Below are positions 19,131-27,363 of a stretch of DNA of 64,000 bases, one piece after another. A program made the translations under genes and the position numbers. The stretch's first letter is position 1. Each line of letters starts with the position of its first letter. The notes under the pieces are model-generated. The model worked only from the letters and a program-made list of their open reading frames with translations. It did no database searches and was not told the DNA's origin. Source of the stretch: Euglena gracilis (lineage: Eukaryota > Euglenida > Euglenophyceae > Euglenales); the NCBI GenBank assembly GCA_039621445.1, contig CP154956.1, positions 21,603,295-21,667,294 of the forward strand, given 5' to 3'.

Positions 19131-20717
19131 CAGGCTGTGGCCCTGCCCCTCAGCCCTGGCCCTTAGCCCCCTTATGTCTTCCCTTATGGTCCCTTGTTGT
19201 TCGGCGATGGCTGTGGCCTGTCCGTCCAGCTCTGCTCGAGAATTTTGCAGGGCCTGTGCAATCCCTGCATTTCTTTCTCGCAGCCCCCCGAGTTCACCCG
19301 TCAGCTGGTTTAATTTTTGGTCCAGGGCCTCGGCCTGGGCCTGCTGTCGCCCGCTGGCCAGCTCCTGGCTCCTCATCACCTCCTCCGTGGTGCGGACGGA
19401 GGTGACGAGCAGCTCCTCAATATTTTTCACTCGCCCAGCCATCGCCTCGTTAAACCTCTGCCCCTCAGTTGGCTGGTGACCCTGGCTGGCGACGGCCTCG
19501 AGACCCTGGACCCTCTGGGCTAGTTGGGCCACAGTCCCGAGGCTTTCACTCAGCCGGCTGGTCACCAGCTCGCTGAGGGCTGTCATCCCCCTAGCAAAAT
19601 TTTGCATTTGTTTATCCTGCAGTTTCTGAAAGTTTTCGGCGAGCTGGGACGCTAGCCCAGCCTGGGTCCTTTCCATTTGCTCCACCACTCCTTGAAAATT
19701 TTCAGTGACCCGCTGAAACTGCAGGGACACCAACTGCTCCAGGCGGCTAACTGAAGCAGCTGTGGTGGCCCCCGCTTCAGCGCGCCGACTTTGCAGGTCG
19801 CCAACCCAACCATCCAACCTCTGGATCTCCTGCCCCAGAACCACCGAGGCAGCGGCCTGTGCCTCCGCCTCCTCCCACAGCCTCTGGGGGGGGTGCGGGG
19901 GGTGCCTCCCCTTCGGGCTCTGTTCTGGCACCAACCGCCCCTGGGCTGTCTGGTCCTCGTCCGCCATCAAATCCCCTGCTGGGGGCAGCTCCTGCAGCTG
20001 CCACTGAGTGGCTGGGTCTGGGGCATGTCCTTGGGGCCCATCATGCCCGGGACCGGCATGCACCAACGAGCAATGCTCGGGTCCGACTGGGAAATGCCCA
20101 GACCCGACATGGCCCACCGGCGCATGTGCTGGCCCGGCATCCCCAGGGTTTTGCCAGGGCCCCCCTTCCAGTAAAAGTGGCTGGGTCTGGCTTGCAAATT
20201 CTTCTTCGTCTTCTTCTTCTGGTTCTTGCTCTTCTTCTTCGATCTCCCCCCGCGCGAATTGCCACATGACCTGCCTGGTCATGTCATGCACAAACTCTGG
20301 CATGACCAAGCTGGGCATGCCGGATAGCAGTCCCAGGCTGCCGGGCAGTGCCAAGCCGGACCCAGAAGATTTGTGCTGCTGGGGGTCCGGCTGGGCTGGC
20401 CCAGCAATGGCCAGGAGCTGCTGGCCCTGGCCGTAATGGCTGGGGCTGCCATGGCTGTGGCGGGTGTCGTCCTCGTCCTCCTCCTGGTATTCTGGGAGTT
20501 CCCCAGGCTCACATAGTGTGAGCCCAGAGGGCTCAAACCCCCCTCTGCTACCATGTAGGGGTTGCCCCCCCTGAGGTCCCTGTGAAGGGACCCCTGGCGG
20601 CGCAACCCGCGTAGGATCGTTTAAGTTTGAGCCCGTCGGGCCCACAGGGTTTTCTCCTTGGTGAAACAGTGGGGTAGGGGTGGGTGTTGGCGAGGATGGT
20701 GATGTTGAGAATGACAT
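19128..20717 (-). CDS. element 1 ORF1, disordered plus coiled-coil protein
   Basis: The ORF starts at ATG 20715-20717, the first ATG in frame (the frame also extends five codons upstream to a TTG). The N-terminal ~270 residues are low-complexity, rich in P, G, Q, S and H, with two acidic stretches (EEDEDD and EEEEQEPEEEDEEE). From about residue 280 to the end there is a long, nearly proline-free, A/Q/E/L-rich segment with heptad periodicity, strongly suggesting a coiled coil. It lies upstream of Gag in a different frame. I do not recognise the family. It could be an extra structural or RNA-binding ORF, or a split N-terminal part of Gag. Confidence 0.65.
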   Translation of the reverse strand: MSFSTSPSSPTPTPTPLFHQGENPVGPTGSNLNDPTRVAPPGVPSQGPQGGQPLHGSRGGFEPSGLTLCEPGELPEYQEEDEDDTRHSHGSPSHYGQGQQLLAIAGPAQPDPQQHKSSGSGLALPGSLGLLSGMPSLVMPEFVHDMTRQVMWQFARGEIEEEEQEPEEEDEEEFASQTQPLLLEGGPWQNPGDAGPAHAPVGHVGSGHFPVGPEHCSLVHAGPGHDGPQGHAPDPATQWQLQELPPAGDLMADEDQTAQGRLVPEQSPKGRHPPHPPQRLWEEAEAQAAASVVLGQEIQRLDGWVGDLQSRRAEAGATTAASVSRLEQLVSLQFQRVTENFQGVVEQMERTQAGLASQLAENFQKLQDKQMQNFARGMTALSELVTSRLSESLGTVAQLAQRVQGLEAVASQGHQPTEGQRFNEAMAGRVKNIEELLVTSVRTTEEVMRSQELASGRQQAQAEALDQKLNQLTGELGGLRERNAGIAQALQNSRAELDGQATAIAEQQGTIREDIRGLRARAEGQGHSL

Positions 20718-20834
20718 ACTTTTGAGGTTCAATCAATTGAACTTGAATGAATACTCAGTAATAATCAATGACTTGAACTTGTTTGTAATTTGAACTTTCC
20801 TTGATTTCTTTGTACTTTGAATTGGCTTGCAATG
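20718..20834 (-). other. element 1 5' leader
   Basis: AT-rich untranslated stretch between the primer-binding site and ORF1, with repeated TTGAACTT-like words. No ORF is visible. Confidence 0.5.
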
Positions 20835-20853
20835 CAAAACAATTGACGCCAAA
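20835..20853 (-). other. element 1 candidate primer-binding site
   Basis: Directly after the LTR end (...GACA) the minus strand reads TTTGGCGTCAATTG. A TGG start within two bases of the LTR is the usual layout for tRNA-primed LTR elements, and TTTGGCG resembles the primer site of many gypsy elements. The tRNA was not identified. Confidence 0.55.
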
Positions 20854-21236
20854 TGTCAGACAAAACAGAGTGTGAACAGATCCCTGTGAACAGAAAATGT
20901 ACAATTGGAGGGAGGCTACAGCTGGGGGGGCTACTTGGAATACTTTGCGCAATTCTTAATGAATTGCGCCATCCCAAGCGCCCACCAAGGAGGTGCGCAT
21001 GCTTGCGCAAAGCCCAGCAGGGCTTGCGCATCCCCTTGGGGGTTGCTGTTGGCCCCCTCAAACTGCCCCCTCCTTCACCTTCCCTTGGCTTGGTCAAAAT
21101 GGGCTGTGGGGCCCCCTTGGGGGCCAGTGGGGCCTCAAAAGGCCCTTGGGGGCCTTGAGCCCCCCTCGCGGCCCTTCGTGGCCCCTTTGGGCCCCCTTGG
21201 GCCCACCTTGGGGCGGGCACCCTCGGACCGCGCACA
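20854..21236 (-). repeat. element 1 5' LTR (single copy)
   Basis: 383 bp with TG...CA termini. It runs from the exact satellite junction (21236/21237) to the candidate primer-binding site. It contains GC-rich subrepeats of the CCCCCTTGGGGGCC type and a perfect short hairpin (GCGCAATTC/GAATTGCGC, 20947-20969). The partner LTR is lost with the 3' part of the element, so the boundaries rest on the satellite edge and the TG/CA rule. Confidence 0.6.
20947..20969. repeat. 9-bp perfect hairpin in element 1 LTR
   Basis: Arms GCGCAATTC (20947-20955) and GAATTGCGC (20961-20969) flank a 5-nt loop, and TTGCGC-type words recur nearby (about 20990-21030). This is a possible RNA structure or regulatory dyad in the LTR. 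Confidence 0.6.
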
Positions 21237-23380
21237 AGGGGACCCGTTGGTTTCATGATTGTCGTGGTTTAATGGTAAGAAAAACATGCAGCGTGATTGT
21301 TGGTTGCAAGAAATGAGCACATTTAGATGGGTGCATTCGACCATTTCGGGGGACATTTACCAGGTCAGCCCAGGTTACCGTGTAAAAATGGACCAAATTG
21401 GGCCTTACTCCGAGTAACCGAATGGGTGTTCCAGGAGGCCTCCAAAGTCGGGGGACCCGTTGGTTTCATGATTGTGAATGTTGGTTGCAAGAAATGAGCA
21501 CATTTAGATGGGTGCATTCGACCATTTCGGGGGACATTTACCAGGTCAGCCCAGGTTACCATGTAAAAATGGACCAAACTGGGCCTTACTCCGAGTAACT
21601 GAATGGGTGTTCCAGGAGGCCTCCAAAGTCAGGGGACCCGTTGGTTTCATGATTGTCGTGGTTTAATGTTAAGAAAAACATGCAGCGGGATTGTTGGTTG
21701 CAAGAAATGAGCACATTTAGATGGGTGCATTCGACCATTTCGGGGGACATTTACCAGGCCAGCCCAGGTTACCGTGTAAAAAAGGACCAAATTGTGCCTT
21801 ACTCCGAGTAACCGAATGGGTGTTCCAGGAGGCCTCCAAAGTAAGGGGACCAGTTGGTTTCATGATTGGCGTGGTTTAATGGTAAGCAAAACATGCAGCG
21901 GGAAAGTTGGTTGCAAGAAATGAGCACATTTAGATGGGTGCATTCGACCATTTCGGGGGACATTTACCAGGTCAGCCCACGTTACCGTGTAAAAATGGAC
22001 CAAATCAGGCCTTACTCCGAGTAACCGAATGGGTTTTCCAGGAGCCTCCAAAGTCAGGGGACCCGTTGGTTTCATGATTGTCGTGGTTTAATGGTAAGAG
22101 AAACATGCAGCGGGCATGTTGGTTGCAAGAAATGAGCACATTTAGATGGGTGCATTCGACCATTTGGGGGGACATTTATCAGGTCAACCCAGGTTACCAT
22201 GTAAAAATGGACCAAATTGGGCCTTACTCCGAGTAACAGAATGGGTGTTCCAGGAGGCCTCCAAAGTCAGGGGACCCGTTGGTTTCATGATTGTCGTGGT
22301 TTAATGGTAACAAAAACATGCAGCGGGATTGTTGGTTGCAAGAAATGAGCACATTTAGATGGATGCATTCGACCATTTCGGGGGACATTTACCAGGCCAG
22401 CCCAGGTTACCGTGTAAAAATGGACCAAATTGGGCCTTACTCCGAGTAACCGAATGGGTGTTCCAGGAGGCCTCCAAAGTCAAGGGACCCGTTGGTTTCA
22501 TGATTTTCGTGGTTTAATGGTAGGAAAAACATGCAGCGGGAATGTTGGTTGCAAGAAATAAGCACATTTAGATGGGTTCATTCGACCATTTCGGGGGACA
22601 TTTACCAGGACAGCCCAGGTTACCGTGTGAAAATGGACCAAATTGGGCCTTACTCCGAGTAACCGAATGGGTGTTCCAGGAGGCCTCCAAAGTCAAGGGA
22701 CCCGTTGGTTTCATGATTGTCGTGGTTTAATGGTAAGCAAAACATGCAGCGGGAATGTTGGTTGCAAGAAATGAGCACATTTAGATGGGTGCATTCGACC
22801 ATTTCGGGGGACATTTACCAGGTCAACCCAGGTTACCATGTAAAAATGGACCAAATTTGGCCTTACTCCGAGTAAGCGAATGGGTGTTCCAGGAGGCCTC
22901 CAAAGTCAGGGGACCCGTTGGTTTCATGATTGGCGTGGTTTAATGGTAAGCAAAACATGCAGCGGGAATGTTGGTTGCAAGAAATGAGCACATTTAGATG
23001 GGTGCATTCGACCATTTCGGGGGACATTTACCAGGTCAACCCAGGTTACCATGTAAAAATGGACCAAATTTGGCCTTACTCCGAGTAACTGAATGAGTGC
23101 TCCAGGAGGCCTCCAAAGTCAGGGTACCCGTTGGTTTCATGATTGTCGTGGTTTAATGGTAAGACAAACATGCAGCAGGAATGTTGGTTGCAAGAAATGA
23201 GCACATTTAGATGGGTGCATTCGACCATTTCGTGGGACACTTACCAGGTCAGCCCACGTTACCGTGTAAAAATGGACCAAATTGGGCCTTACTCCGAGTA
23301 ACCGAATGGGTTTTCCAGGAGCCTCCAAAGTCAGGGGACCCGTTGGTTTCATGATTTTCGTGGTTTAATGGTAAGAGAAA
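21237..23380 (+). repeat. 213-bp satellite block S1 (about 10 monomers, forward)
   Basis: Forward is defined as reading TTACTCCGAGTAACCGAATG. The block starts mid-monomer at the element 1 LTR and ends mid-monomer at element 2. Monomers here are more diverged from each other than those after 31.6 kb (for example CATTTCGGGG versus CATTCCGGGG, and GATTGTTGG variants), and they carry private single-base indels. Confidence 0.9.
23376..23380. repeat. target-site duplication, left copy (AGAAA)
   Basis: AGAAA immediately precedes the LTR (TGGACG...) and is repeated immediately after the other LTR at 30423-30427. Removing the element and one copy gives GGTAAGAGAAACATGCAG, exactly the uninterrupted monomer sequence seen at about 22094. 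Confidence 0.95.
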
Positions 23381-23572
23381 TGGACGTCTCAGAATATTCT
23401 TTTGTTTTTATTTGAAATCCTCGGATTCCCAATTTTTCTTGATATCCCAATTGTCCCCAAAGACGTAACACAATCAACGTAAAGACATAACCAGAGCCAG
23501 CAGTCTGCACAGGAGGAAAGGTTCGAATTAGGAATACAAAGTTCGGTTCAGGCGGTTAGTAAATAGTCCGCA
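23381..23572 (-). repeat. element 2 3' LTR
   Basis: 192 bp, TG...CA, differing from the other LTR (30231-30422) at four positions (about 2%). As the element is transcribed on the minus strand, this is the downstream LTR. It carries an AATAAA on the minus strand (23407-23412) close to its 3' end, a likely polyadenylation signal. Confidence 0.95.
23407..23412 (-). promoter_or_regulatory. candidate polyadenylation signal in 3' LTR
   Basis: AATAAA on the minus strand, 26 bases before the LTR end. The 5' LTR has the same motif at 30257-30262. Confidence 0.45.
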
Positions 23573-23859
23573 CACGCCCCCCATGCCGGAGGACGCGGCG
23601 CCACAGGCACAGGACGAAACGGCATCACACCACAAACAAAATGGCTTTACTATGGTTCAAGCACGAATGAATGGTGTTCAACACGAATTGTCCACAAAAA
23701 AGGTTCAGAACGACAAATGTCAACACAAAGGAAGGTAAAAGAGGTTACTTCCGACGTTCACCGGTGGTCCCTTCGCTTCGTGGTTGGCTTGCCATACAAA
23801 AGTAACACAGACCTGGGCGAAACTCCCCGCATCAATGGCAGGTTTGTGACTGAAAGCCT
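23573..23859 (-). other. element 2 3' untranslated region
   Basis: About 290 bp between the integrase stop (TGA, 23860-23862) and the 3' LTR. It holds the G6 tract next to the LTR and no convincing ORF. Confidence 0.6.
23577..23582 (-). other. element 2 candidate polypurine tract
   Basis: Six Gs on the minus strand, four bases upstream of the 3' LTR start (CATGGGGGGCGTG then TGCGG). It is short and offset for a polypurine tract, so moderate confidence only. Confidence 0.4.
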
Positions 23860-25662
23860 TCAAAGGTTAGACAACAATCCACCCATGGCGAGGCGGGTTG
23901 GTGTCTCCTGACCCGAAAAACCATCCAAAAGGCCCCCTGGGGGGCTTGACTTTCCTCCCGCGTGACTGAAAGCACGATCAAAACATTTGGGGGGAGGCCA
24001 GGCTGTCTCTTGCGACGCCAACCCCCATTCACATTCTGAAACGTCGCAAAACATTCTGAGCGCCTGGCGTAGGATCGATTGTAAATTGTGATCCACACAA
24101 TAATTCTTGAAAACCTCATTCATTCTGCCTCCTGGTTGCACAAAGGAAGCCACAGGCTCCCATGTACTGCTGCTTGCCGGAAAATTCTCCCACCAAACCA
24201 AAAATTTCCATCCCCCTTGGTACTTGTGCTTCAGAATCTTGTAAACATTGTAAAAACCCAATTGTGCTTGTTCTTCTTCTGACATCTGAAGGGGGGGATC
24301 CCCTCCCTGGTCTGGCATGGGGGTGGCACCCTCCACTGGGTCTCCCACAACCACTTCACCGGTCAAAAGGTCTGGGTCTTCTTCCAAAAGGCTTTCTTCA
24401 TGCAAAGCAACCTCCCACTTTTTGCACAAACCCAAAGAGACATCAATGACCCCTCCCAAAGATGGACTACTTGCAATTTGCACTGAATTGAACCTCGATT
24501 TGAGAACCCGAAAAGGTCCTTGCCAGGGGGGGGAAAGCTTGGGCCATGAGTTGTTTGTCCATCTTTTGTTGTGCACCAAAACATAGTCATCTTCTTCAAT
24601 TTTTGCTGGTACCCTCCCTTTGTTGGCACTCTCAAAATCATTTTTCCTCAATTCTTTCAATCTCTGGGAAGCTCTTTCTTGAATTTCCATCTGGGTCAAA
24701 AGCCAAGAATGGGTTTCTGGATTTGTCACCGGTTCTGGGGGTAATTCCAACCTCCAAGCTGGTCTGCCCAAAAACATTTCATGGGGTGACAACATTGTTG
24801 TGGGGGAAATCTGTGAATTCATCAAAAATGTGCAATACGGGACCAGCTGCACCCAATTTTTGTCCTTGGAAGACAGACTCAATGCTCGCATATTCTGCAA
24901 GAACATTTTATTGACATTTTCAACCAAACCGTTTGATCGGGGGTTCCGGGGCAGAGAAAACGATAATTTGACGTCGAGAGCTTTCAGGGCTGTCTGGTAA
25001 AAACCACTGGACTGTCTGAATCGCACGTCGTTGTCAGACCTCACAACGGATGGTTTTCCAAAAACGAAAAAACACCGGTCCAAAATAAGTCTCAAAACAC
25101 CTTCTCCGGTTACCGTTTTCTGTGTGGGGATGAATTGGCAAAAATGGGACAAATTGTCGACCAAAGTCAGCACATAGTCAACACCATTGTAGGGGTCCGT
25201 TTGCACAAAATCCAAACACAAAACTTCATTGCTCACTGTTGGAATCGGTAAAGAATCCACCTTTACACGGTCACTGGGGCGGTTTTGTTTTGAAAGGGTG
25301 CAATTTTCACATGTCATCACAATGCCCCTGCAAATTTCCAACATTTCTTTCTTGGAAACCTTGGACTGAAAATGGCTCAAAAAGAACAACAATGTCCTTT
25401 CAGCACCAACATGATTGCTTGCCTTGTGACATTCATCCAAACAAACTTTCAACAAATGAGATGGAACAACCAACTTTCCTTCACAATACATGGCCTTGGC
25501 AGATCTGAACCAAAACTCGTTGTCAATGAAACAGGGTTTTGAAACCTCCAATTTTTCCCAAAAATCCTTCAGCTCTGAATTCAAATAATCCTTTTCTGAC
25601 ATTTGCACTCTGTGGGACAAACTGAAAATCTTCTGCAAAAACAAGTCAAGCTGCACATCCAT
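23860..25662 (-). CDS. pol (IN-CHD): element 2 integrase with C-terminal chromodomain
   Basis: 600 codons from ATG 25660-25662. This part of Pol inserts element cDNA into the genome. A zinc-binding HHCC region comes first (H79, H84, C118, C121). The catalytic core follows, with acidic residues visible as D151 (CLDFVQT), D210 (VVRSDND) and E248 (SNGLVEN). The D210-E248 gap is 37 residues, slightly longer than the usual 35. After a C-terminal integrase region (about 350-420) there is a chromodomain (about 469-507: FYNVYKILKH, FLVWWENF, TWEP), which in chromoviruses directs insertion to marked chromatin. The last ~60 residues are not recognised. The upstream RNase H frame overlaps the first codons, so a frame change precedes this ORF. 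Confidence 0.92.
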   Translation of the reverse strand: MDVQLDLFLQKIFSLSHRVQMSEKDYLNSELKDFWEKLEVSKPCFIDNEFWFRSAKAMYCEGKLVVPSHLLKVCLDECHKASNHVGAERTLLFFLSHFQSKVSKKEMLEICRGIVMTCENCTLSKQNRPSDRVKVDSLPIPTVSNEVLCLDFVQTDPYNGVDYVLTLVDNLSHFCQFIPTQKTVTGEGVLRLILDRCFFVFGKPSVVRSDNDVRFRQSSGFYQTALKALDVKLSFSLPRNPRSNGLVENVNKMFLQNMRALSLSSKDKNWVQLVPYCTFLMNSQISPTTMLSPHEMFLGRPAWRLELPPEPVTNPETHSWLLTQMEIQERASQRLKELRKNDFESANKGRVPAKIEEDDYVLVHNKRWTNNSWPKLSPPWQGPFRVLKSRFNSVQIASSPSLGGVIDVSLGLCKKWEVALHEESLLEEDPDLLTGEVVVGDPVEGATPMPDQGGDPPLQMSEEEQAQLGFYNVYKILKHKYQGGWKFLVWWENFPASSSTWEPVASFVQPGGRMNEVFKNYCVDHNLQSILRQALRMFCDVSECEWGLASQETAWPPPKCFDRAFSHAGGKSSPPGGLLDGFSGQETPTRLAMGGLLSNL

Positions 25663-26699
25663 TTTCTGAAAAGCGTTCCTTGCTTCTCCTCAAAATGAAT
25701 TTCAAATTTGTTCTCAAAATCCGCACGAGACAAAAAATCACACAGTTCATTTTTGCAACATGCCACATGAACGATATTCAGATTGAACTGGTGCAAAAAC
25801 ACATACATCCTTCTCAGTCTTTTGTTGAGGGGGGTTTCACCCTTCAGAAAAGAGGTGGCTGCCTCGTTGTCTGTCATCCACACAATTGGCAGATTTTGCA
25901 AAATCCTTGTTTGTGAAGCAATGGTCAGCACACCACTCAAAATTTCCTTTTCCCAGGTAGTGTATTTTTTTCTTGCCTCACTCCATTTCCAGTTGTAGTT
26001 GCCCAGGGGCACCAACCTCATTTCACTGGGGTAGTTGTTTTTCAGGGTCCCATCCACCTTCACACCACTTGTTCGGAAATTCTCAGGAATTTGTGTTTGT
26101 TGGAGGGTTTGCCACTGAAACAATGCTGAACCACCTCCCATATCCGAACTGTCAGTCTCCAAAACAATCTCTCCTGAACTCCTTGGGGTACCCAAAACAT
26201 CAAGAGAGGACAATTTCCTTTTCAATGCATTCAAACAACTCTCCTCCTTTTCAGTCCACCTCCATTTCACATTCTTTTTCAGCAGATCTGTGAGCGGGGC
26301 TGAGTCAAAAGTAAAACCTTTCACGTGTCTGCGGTAGAAATTCATGGCTCCCAAAATTCGCCTCAAATCCCTTTGATTCTGCACCCGAAAACTCAGAATT
26401 GGTTCAATGTTTCTTTTGTTTGCCTGCCACATTCCCCATCCCAACGAGAAACCCAAATAGTCAATGGACTGATTCAGAAAGGAACATTTGCACAATTTGA
26501 TTCTCACTTGGTTCTTTCTGCAAACTTCAAACCACTTTTCCAAAAGATACAAATGATCCTCCTCAGAGTTTGCACCAACCCCTGTGTCATTGAAAAAAGA
26601 AGCCAGGTGTCCATGCTTCAAAATCTCTCTCACCCTCAAATCCGTTTTGCATTGGGAGGTTAGAATTTCCATCAGCTCCTGAAAAATAACCCGGTGCAT
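25581..26699 (-). CDS. pol (RT-RH): element 2 RT C-terminal half and RNase H
   Basis: 372 codons. It begins just after the NAP motif of the RT palm, in a different frame from the N-terminal half. Residues 31-50 hold the region that should carry the (Y/F)xDD catalytic motif, here FFND (35-38), so the first Asp is Asn. YLGF (81-84) and the connection motif RRILGAMNFYRRHVKGF (113-129) follow. RNase H spans about 178-325: ETDSSD (D183), WEKEIL (E250), MTDNEA (D277) and ELCDFLSRAD, the expected D-E-D-D pattern. The last ~30 residues are C-rich and look out of frame relative to the integrase ORF, which begins in another frame at 25662. Confidence 0.88.
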   Translation of the reverse strand: MHRVIFQELMEILTSQCKTDLRVREILKHGHLASFFNDTGVGANSEEDHLYLLEKWFEVCRKNQVRIKLCKCSFLNQSIDYLGFSLGWGMWQANKRNIEPILSFRVQNQRDLRRILGAMNFYRRHVKGFTFDSAPLTDLLKKNVKWRWTEKEESCLNALKRKLSSLDVLGTPRSSGEIVLETDSSDMGGGSALFQWQTLQQTQIPENFRTSGVKVDGTLKNNYPSEMRLVPLGNYNWKWSEARKKYTTWEKEILSGVLTIASQTRILQNLPIVWMTDNEAATSFLKGETPLNKRLRRMYVFLHQFNLNIVHVACCKNELCDFLSRADFENKFEIHFEEKQGTLFRKWMCSLTCFCRRFSVCPTECKCQKRII

Positions 26700-27363
26700 T
26701 ACTTAGGCCAAACAGCATCCTTTCGGGACGAAAACACCTCCCAGATGGAATGTAAAATGCAGACAAATTTGCTGCTCTTTTTGTGATTGGGATTTGCCAA
26801 TACCCACTCCTCATGTCCAGGGTACTTTTCCAGCGACATTTGGCCAAACTTTCAATCAAGACCTCCATGCTTGGCAAATAACCTGCATGTGCCTTGCTTC
26901 TGGCATTCAATTTTCCATAATGGATGACCATCCTTCTGGTACTTGACCCTTTTTTGTCCACCAAAAATGTGGGGCTGCACACCTGTGTGATTTCACCAAC
27001 CGAGAATTGCTCAATCAACCCTGACTTTAGCAATTCTTCACACTGAAGGTCAATTTCTTTTTCATCCTCCTGAGGCATGGGCCAACACTTTTGCCTTAGG
27101 GGTTTGCCTTCCCACTCAGGCTTCAGATCAATGTCCATCAAAACAGGCAGAGGGGAAGACTCAGAAATTGTGGGCAACGGTCCAAAAACATCAGAAAATT
27201 TCACCAAAAGCTCATACAACCTGGGGTGGTCTCTGAATTTCTCAACTTCTTTTTCAAACTCTCCACTCAGATTCTCATTTGCTGCTTTTTTCATCAGCCT
27301 TTTTCTGGGCCTCCAAAGTCCAAATCTTTTCATGCAAAACTTGGGAAATGCTTTTGAGTTCAT
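26587..27363 (-). CDS. pol (RT): element 2 RT N-terminal half
   Basis: Fingers and early palm of the reverse transcriptase. The meaningful part starts at about 27290, since the first ~25 codons overlap the protease-frame ORF and look spurious. Visible blocks: SPTFLVDKKG (130-139), STLDMRSGYWQI with catalytic D183, and FYIPSGRC...MLFGLSNAP (203-224). After NAP the frame turns to nonsense-like sequence and ends. The rest of the RT continues in the next frame (ORF 25581-26699). The switch falls at a run of five A on the plus strand (26682-26686). The junction with the upstream protease frame falls at a run of six T (27286-27291). Confidence 0.88.
   Translation of the reverse strand: MNSKAFPKFCMKRFGLWRPRKRLMKKAANENLSGEFEKEVEKFRDHPRLYELLVKFSDVFGPLPTISESSPLPVLMDIDLKPEWEGKPLRQKCWPMPQEDEKEIDLQCEELLKSGLIEQFSVGEITQVCSPTFLVDKKGSSTRRMVIHYGKLNARSKAHAGYLPSMEVLIESLAKCRWKSTLDMRSGYWQIPITKRAANLSAFYIPSGRCFRPERMLFGLSNAPGYFSGADGNSNLPMQNGFEGERDFEAWTPGFFFQ

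Larger units (their letters stand above)
15776..21236 (-). mobile_element. element 1: 3'-truncated LTR retrotransposon
   Basis: Read on the minus strand, the order is LTR (21236-20854), primer-binding site, leader, ORF1 coiled-coil protein, Gag with CCHC knuckles, then the beginning of Pol. The left plus-strand end stops abruptly in a C-rich tract of the GC-rich array, so RT, integrase and the second LTR are missing. The right end abuts the 213-bp satellite exactly (AGGGGACCCG from 21237), as expected for insertion into a monomer. No target duplication can be checked because the other end is lost. Without RT it cannot be assigned to a clade. Coding GC content is clearly higher than in element 2. 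Confidence 0.85.

Noticed and set aside
16013-20436. Plus-strand open frames across element 1
   Set aside because: They overlap minus-strand Gag and ORF1, which have recognisable domains or composition, and are antisense shadows of GC-rich coding DNA.
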